Shown in pieces: positions 59,609-64,000 of a DNA stretch of 64,000 nt. Numbering within the stretch: the stretch's first letter is position 1; each line of letters opens with the position of its first letter. Both the position numbers and the translations under genes were made by a program. The stretch covers positions 37,548,819-37,612,818 of the forward strand of contig NC_089275.1 of assembly GCF_963678975.1 (NCBI RefSeq). The letters are read 5' to 3'. This DNA is from Dysidea avara (Eukaryota; Porifera; Demospongiae; Dictyoceratida; Dysideidae). The notes under the pieces were generated by a model. The model ran no database searches. It was not told the origin of the DNA and saw only the letters and a program-made list of their open reading frames with translations.

Positions 59609-60422
59609 CAGGTTTTTGCAATTGAATTCGGCGACTTTGCAATTGAATTCGTCCCGTTTGCAATTGAGTTCGTCGCTTTTGCAATTGAATTCGTCCCGTT
59701 TGCAATTGAATTCGTCCCGTTTGCAATTGAATTCATCGGTTTTGCAATTGAATTCGTCCCGTTTGCAATTGAATTCGTCCCGTTTGCAATTGAATTCATC
59801 GGTTTTGCAATTGAATTCGTCCCGTTTGCAATTGAATTCGTCGCTTTTGCAATTGAATTCGTCGCTTTTGCAGTTAAATTCGTCCATAACAAGAATGGCA
59901 GCTGGAGCAAACACGAAAACATGATGTAGCAGCTGCTACAAGAACTTGTTCAAGTACAACAGTGGTAAACAACTCTTTATAAGGCAATAATTCTTCCTCT
60001 ACAGCCTATCCAACAACATTCCAAACTCTACTACGCCATTCGCAATGGGTGTGGTCACTCGCGACCAAGCTAATTAACTTGTCAGACAGCTATCAACTTC
60101 GCGTACTACCAGCTTCAATTACCTTCTAGTGTCTCAAGTGTAACTCTCCAAGGCATAAATAGTTCATCTCTTAATGAACGGGTTGGTTTCTTGGAGCCGT
60201 TTTGTTTATGACGAATTGTAATGCAAACGCGACGAATTCTATTGCAAAACCGACTAATTCAACTGCAAAAGCGACGAATTCAATTGCAAAACCGACGAAT
60301 TCAATTGCAAACGGGACGAATTCAATTGCAATACCAACGAATTCAATTGCAATACCGACGAATTCAATTGCAAACGGGACGAATTCAATTGCAAAGGCGA
60401 CGAATTCAATTGCAAAAACCTG
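59609..60422. mobile_element. Element whose inverted ends are tandem 21-bp repeats
   Basis: Begins CAGGTTTTTGCAATTGAATT and ends with the complement, AATTCAATTGCAAAAACCTG. The left terminus is 13 tandem 21-bp units (59618-59890). The right terminus is about 10 inverted units (60212-60420). The middle (about 59891-60211) is unique, more GC-rich, and codes for nothing recognisable. This resembles the architecture of foldback elements with subrepeated termini. Frames made of NSIANGT, LQLNSSR or DEFNCKR repeats are translations of the array. No clear target duplication. Confidence 0.7.
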
Positions 60423-61154
60423 TGAAGTACATTAATCCATGTACTTGCATCATTTGGTCCTGATTATGCCAGACTCAGTGTAGTCACTCTGTATCATCTA
60501 TGTACAATCAAATACATAACTTATACATGCTTGACATCATCCGTACATTAGTTAGTCTGTTTGTATTCATGATGTACTTTCAGTTCCTTGCTTCCCTATT
60601 ATCAAGAATACATAATAATATTATGTCCCTATTTTTATTATACACTCTTGCTATTACTCTATGGTATTAGTTCATTAATGCTTAACAATTTAATGAAATT
60701 AGCAGTATCATGGACAGCAGTCCTGGACTAGTGTTGTTCAGGGCTGTGGCTCATGTTGCTGCTGCTGAATATAGTTTTATGTAATCTTCTGTTCAAATTG
60801 CCACAAATCACTGATAATTTATGTATTGTTTTGGTTACCATATAACTAGGAACTTGTGCATCAGCATGAAGATTAAATTTCATCCCTTGGTTACAGGAGG
60901 AGCAATGTTGCTAAGTGTTGTTATGAATCATTATGACACGTTGTCAGGTGATGTATAACTGTATTTTATTGATGACACAAGCCAGCAATTCAAACCTGTG
61001 GGCCAAACATGCAATGGTGTCCTGATTTTCCGGTTCAGTTTATAGATGCTAAGTAATATTTTGGGACCATTATCAAGTGTCCAGATAATGCAAGTGTCAT
61101 CATTTTCAGTGCCCCGATCAACTTAGCAACATTGTAAAAGTATAATCTAATAAT

Positions 61155-61505
61155 CCACTGTAAGAGGAGGTTCCACTGTAAAGCCAATCAGAGTCAATTA
61201 TTACTGTCTGACATAGGCCATTTGTCAGACAAATATCATGCATGGCCATCCACAATGGAACCTGCCTGACGAAATGTCAGATCAAAATACAAAGGAGTAG
61301 TCCTAGGTTGTATAGTTTTATTAGTGCATAAGTAAATATATAGCGAACACAATAATGATTGTACCATTATACATAATAAAGTTAAGTAAATCTATTGATG
61401 TATTTCCCAAATGCCAAATTGTGTAAGCAGCAGTGTGTCAATGTCAGGTAAATCTTTGGTTTGCCTGACATTTTCACTGGGGTTTTAAAAAAATTGTAAT
61501 TGTCT
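61155..61505. mobile_element. Insertion present only in duplication copy 2
   Basis: Absent from the matching position near 6105. Flanked by AATCCA/TAATCCAA words. Has internal inverted TGTCTGACA/TGTCAGAC and GTCAGG/CCTGAC words. Likely a MITE. Confidence 0.55.
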
Positions 61506-62623
61506 CTGAATCCAATAATCCAAAACATCTATATATCTGCTTGAAATCAAGCTACGTATTATTATAAGGGACTACCATATTATAAGCCACACAGTAATCC
61601 CAAAAGACAAACACTTTCAGTGGAACCTCTCTTAACAAATTCCCTGGATTCAAGGAGACAATGGAAACATTTAAAGGAGAAGATTGTAGTTGCCTCCATA
61701 CAATTTCACCTCTGAAAGAGGAAAACCTCAGAGTTCAGGCCATATTATTGCAAGAATTGGCCGACAATTCTGGGACTCAAAGTGTCCATAATAAAGAGGT
61801 GACATTTTAACAAGTGACATGGATATACAACAGACTTTATGTGCCATGATGGTTATAGTTATTTATATATACCAATTAGCCAGTGGTAAAATAAATTAAA
61901 ACATAAATTATTTGTTTACAATTTGAACTCATCACCACATTTGCAAGTGACAAGCCTTCTGTGTTGGTCACCACTCATGTATAGCCAGCTATGATGCATA
62001 TTGAATTGCTGGCATGTGTCATCAATAGACATAAATGATATCACCTGGAGATGATTCATAGCAACACTCTTTTTCTATATTTAGCAGTTCGAAATTTAAT
62101 CCTTCCACACTGGAACACTTATTATGGTAACCCAAAAATGATTAGTTATTTGTTATTGAGCAGATAAAGCTAATTTATGGGATGCATATCCAATGCTCAA
62201 AAGTTGTAGGGATTATATGTAGCAACTGAATGCTATGTAGCTATATGTGCTATAATTCCAGCATGCTGAAGTTCAGGAATTAAGTACGTATATAGACATT
62301 TGAACAATTCCTGTTATTCTCCCAAAACAGATACTGTAGCTATAGCATGCAAAATTTTGGACACTGATACAATAAATGAGTATGATAGGCTCACGGTTAC
62401 GTAGATAATAGTCACAACATAGTTACTATATTATAGTTGTATATAGGCTTCAGTGTAATACTTTGATCAACACATATAGTCATATGCGGTACATAAAATA
62501 AGCTGCAGTATATCACAAAATTTAACAATAATTTTATGAAGTGTGCAGCCAAACCACATTCACTAACGCACTCACTTGCTAATGCATTCGTGTAGCTACA
62601 CACGCACATACTCATGCACACAC

Positions 62624-62670
62624 TGTGCACACACACACACACACACACACACACTACACACCCATACACA

Positions 62671-62752
<82 letters not shown>

Positions 62753-62787
62753 CACACATACACACACTACACACACACACTCACTCA

Positions 62788-62832
<45 letters not shown>

Positions 62833-62850
62833 CACACCACACACACACAG
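62624..62850. repeat. (CA)n microsatellite, long
   Basis: About 225 bp of CA repeats with interruptions. The Thr/His and Val/Cys frames across it are artefacts. Confidence 0.95.
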
Positions 62851-63588
62851 TACGTACACATAACTACTATATATATACTCTTCTTGTCCCTTATCATTTG
62901 ATGCCACCTAACAAAGCCAAGTTCAGTGACATTGGAGCCTTATCCTGGATTAGTAACAAGCTTACCTGTAATGTACTACTATATTCACAGTACAACACTG
63001 CGTAGACAGTTGCTTGTACAGGCGACAACATGGTTGATATGTAGTTATATTACTTAACTACATACACATATATGTATAGACTACTGTAACATATTACTAG
63101 TACATTACTAGTCACTATTGTCTTTTACACTCCCTAGCAATAGTACATCAACAATCATTATCAATGTTAACATCATATGGTCCCTATAGTTGAGGGATAT
63201 GCATACAAATTACTGGCCATAAGGAAATTATTATGTTGCTAAGGATATGAAAGGTGTAGACAAATCATATGATGTTTAGGTAATTTATATTTGGTTGCTA
63301 AGGTTTCTAATCTTTGATCAATTAAGTGAGCACACAGCTTAGGAAAAGATGATCGTAGTGTCTGCTTGTCCTGGTATCTATAGAGGTTGTACATGTGTTT
63401 GAAAAAGTGCTGCAGGCTACACCATGCCACCTTATGGATTCAAAAAATCAACTGCATATTTGTATTTAGCCCATACTAGCTACAGGCCAGCCATAATTAC
63501 TATTAAAATGTTTCACTGCTTTTTACATACCTACTATTTATTACCTAGAGATTTTCAAATTCCATTGCCATGCACCTTATCTAAGTTA

Positions 63589-64000
63589 TTGAGACATAGG
63601 AAGATATGAGGACTGTATAATAATAGTACATGTACAGGAGGGTGTAGCTACTGTGCTGAAGATCATCAGTGTATATATCCATTTTTGACCCAGAGATGTT
63701 ATAAACCTATACCAGCAGGGTATTTGGTTGTCTTCAACAGGTCAACATGTTGTTAAACAGATGTCATACACATTGCTAGTGTACACAAGAAGTTGCTTAA
63801 CAGTGCCATGCAAATTGTAAAGTAATTAATATTGATGAGTGAAATCCATGACCTGTAGAAGTTATAACAATAGGTAATCTGTAGTATATATACAGAATAA
63901 TACTGATACATACATCAATACAGCTACACTTTTAATGTTGATAATATACAGATGTACACACTGAGACTTGTGATCAGTTCCTCTTTGCATGTTGCTTAAT
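63589..64000. other. Unique sequence at the window end
   Basis: AT-rich; nothing supported. Confidence 0.4.

Larger units (their letters stand above)
60753..63588 (+). repeat. Segmental duplication copy 2 (uninterrupted by satellite elements)
   Basis: Collinear with 1-163, 5872-6992 and 12178-13601. It lacks both satellite elements and the GC-rich MITE in the CA repeat, so it preserves the empty sites. It has its own insertion at about 61155-61505. Homology ends at 63588, at the point where copy 1 runs into pseudogene A. Confidence 0.85.

Noticed and set aside
59556..59924. LQLNSS and DEFNCK repeat proteins
   Set aside because: Translations of the 21-bp terminal repeats; open in several frames on both strands because 21 is a multiple of three.
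62412..63005. Thr/His and Cys/Val repeat proteins
   Set aside because: Translations of a (CA)n microsatellite.

Overview
The window is eukaryotic and almost certainly metazoan: AT-rich DNA, GT-AG spliced genes whose exons are single extracellular domains, CA microsatellites, LINE remnants and dense nonautonomous DNA transposons. A demosponge is my best guess from the repeat style and the secreted sushi-domain proteins. That is inference and was not checked by any search. Only four genes can be supported; most of the 64 kb is transposable-element, satellite and duplicated DNA.

The main coding content is a family of three paralogous genes: A (13.66-17.99 kb, +), B (27.60-30.61 kb, -) and C (52.69-57.04 kb, +). 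Each has seven coding exons joined by phase-1 introns and encodes a signal peptide, a trypsin-fold domain that has lost all three catalytic residues, a Thr/Pro/Ser mucin-like stalk of very different length in each copy, and five CCP/sushi domains. B (778 aa) and C (608 aa) are open throughout. A carries a nonsense codon, two frameshifts and a destroyed splice donor, so it is a pseudogene. The predicted products are secreted, non-enzymatic, and plausibly recognition or adhesion proteins. Between B and C lies a + strand gene for a DHHC-type protein S-acyltransferase resembling the ZDHHC13/17 (HIP14) group (32.5-37.45 kb).

Layout. 1-13.6 kb: one copy of a 2.8-kb segmental duplication (the other copy is at 60.75-63.59 kb), blown up to 13.6 kb by two 5.2-5.3 kb satellite-carrying elements; the first of these sits inside a hAT-like element with an 8-bp target duplication. 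13.6-18 kb: pseudogene A. 18-27.6 kb: LINE remnant, nested foldback elements and a 2.8-kb long-inverted-repeat transposon. 27.6-30.6 kb: gene B. 31-37.5 kb: DHHC gene with MITEs in its introns. 37.5-46.8 kb: sparse, with a few weak candidate exons and an element built of TTGCCAA-type repeats. 46.95-50.4 kb: a third, older, inverted satellite element. 50.9-52.3 kb: an element with terminal inverted repeats. 52.7-57 kb: gene C. 57-64 kb: shared 3' flank, an element whose inverted termini are tandem 21-bp repeats, and the second segmental-duplication copy.

The most unusual noncoding object is the satellite element. It has a 320-bp near-perfect foldback at its 5' end, about 3.7 kb of degenerate 31-bp satellite, a conserved tail, and a 3' end formed by a short stem-loop. 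That 3' end is duplicated in tandem in both young copies with different unit lengths (57 and 80 bp). The asymmetric ends suggest a Helitron/Helentron-like nonautonomous element, which is a hypothesis to be tested.
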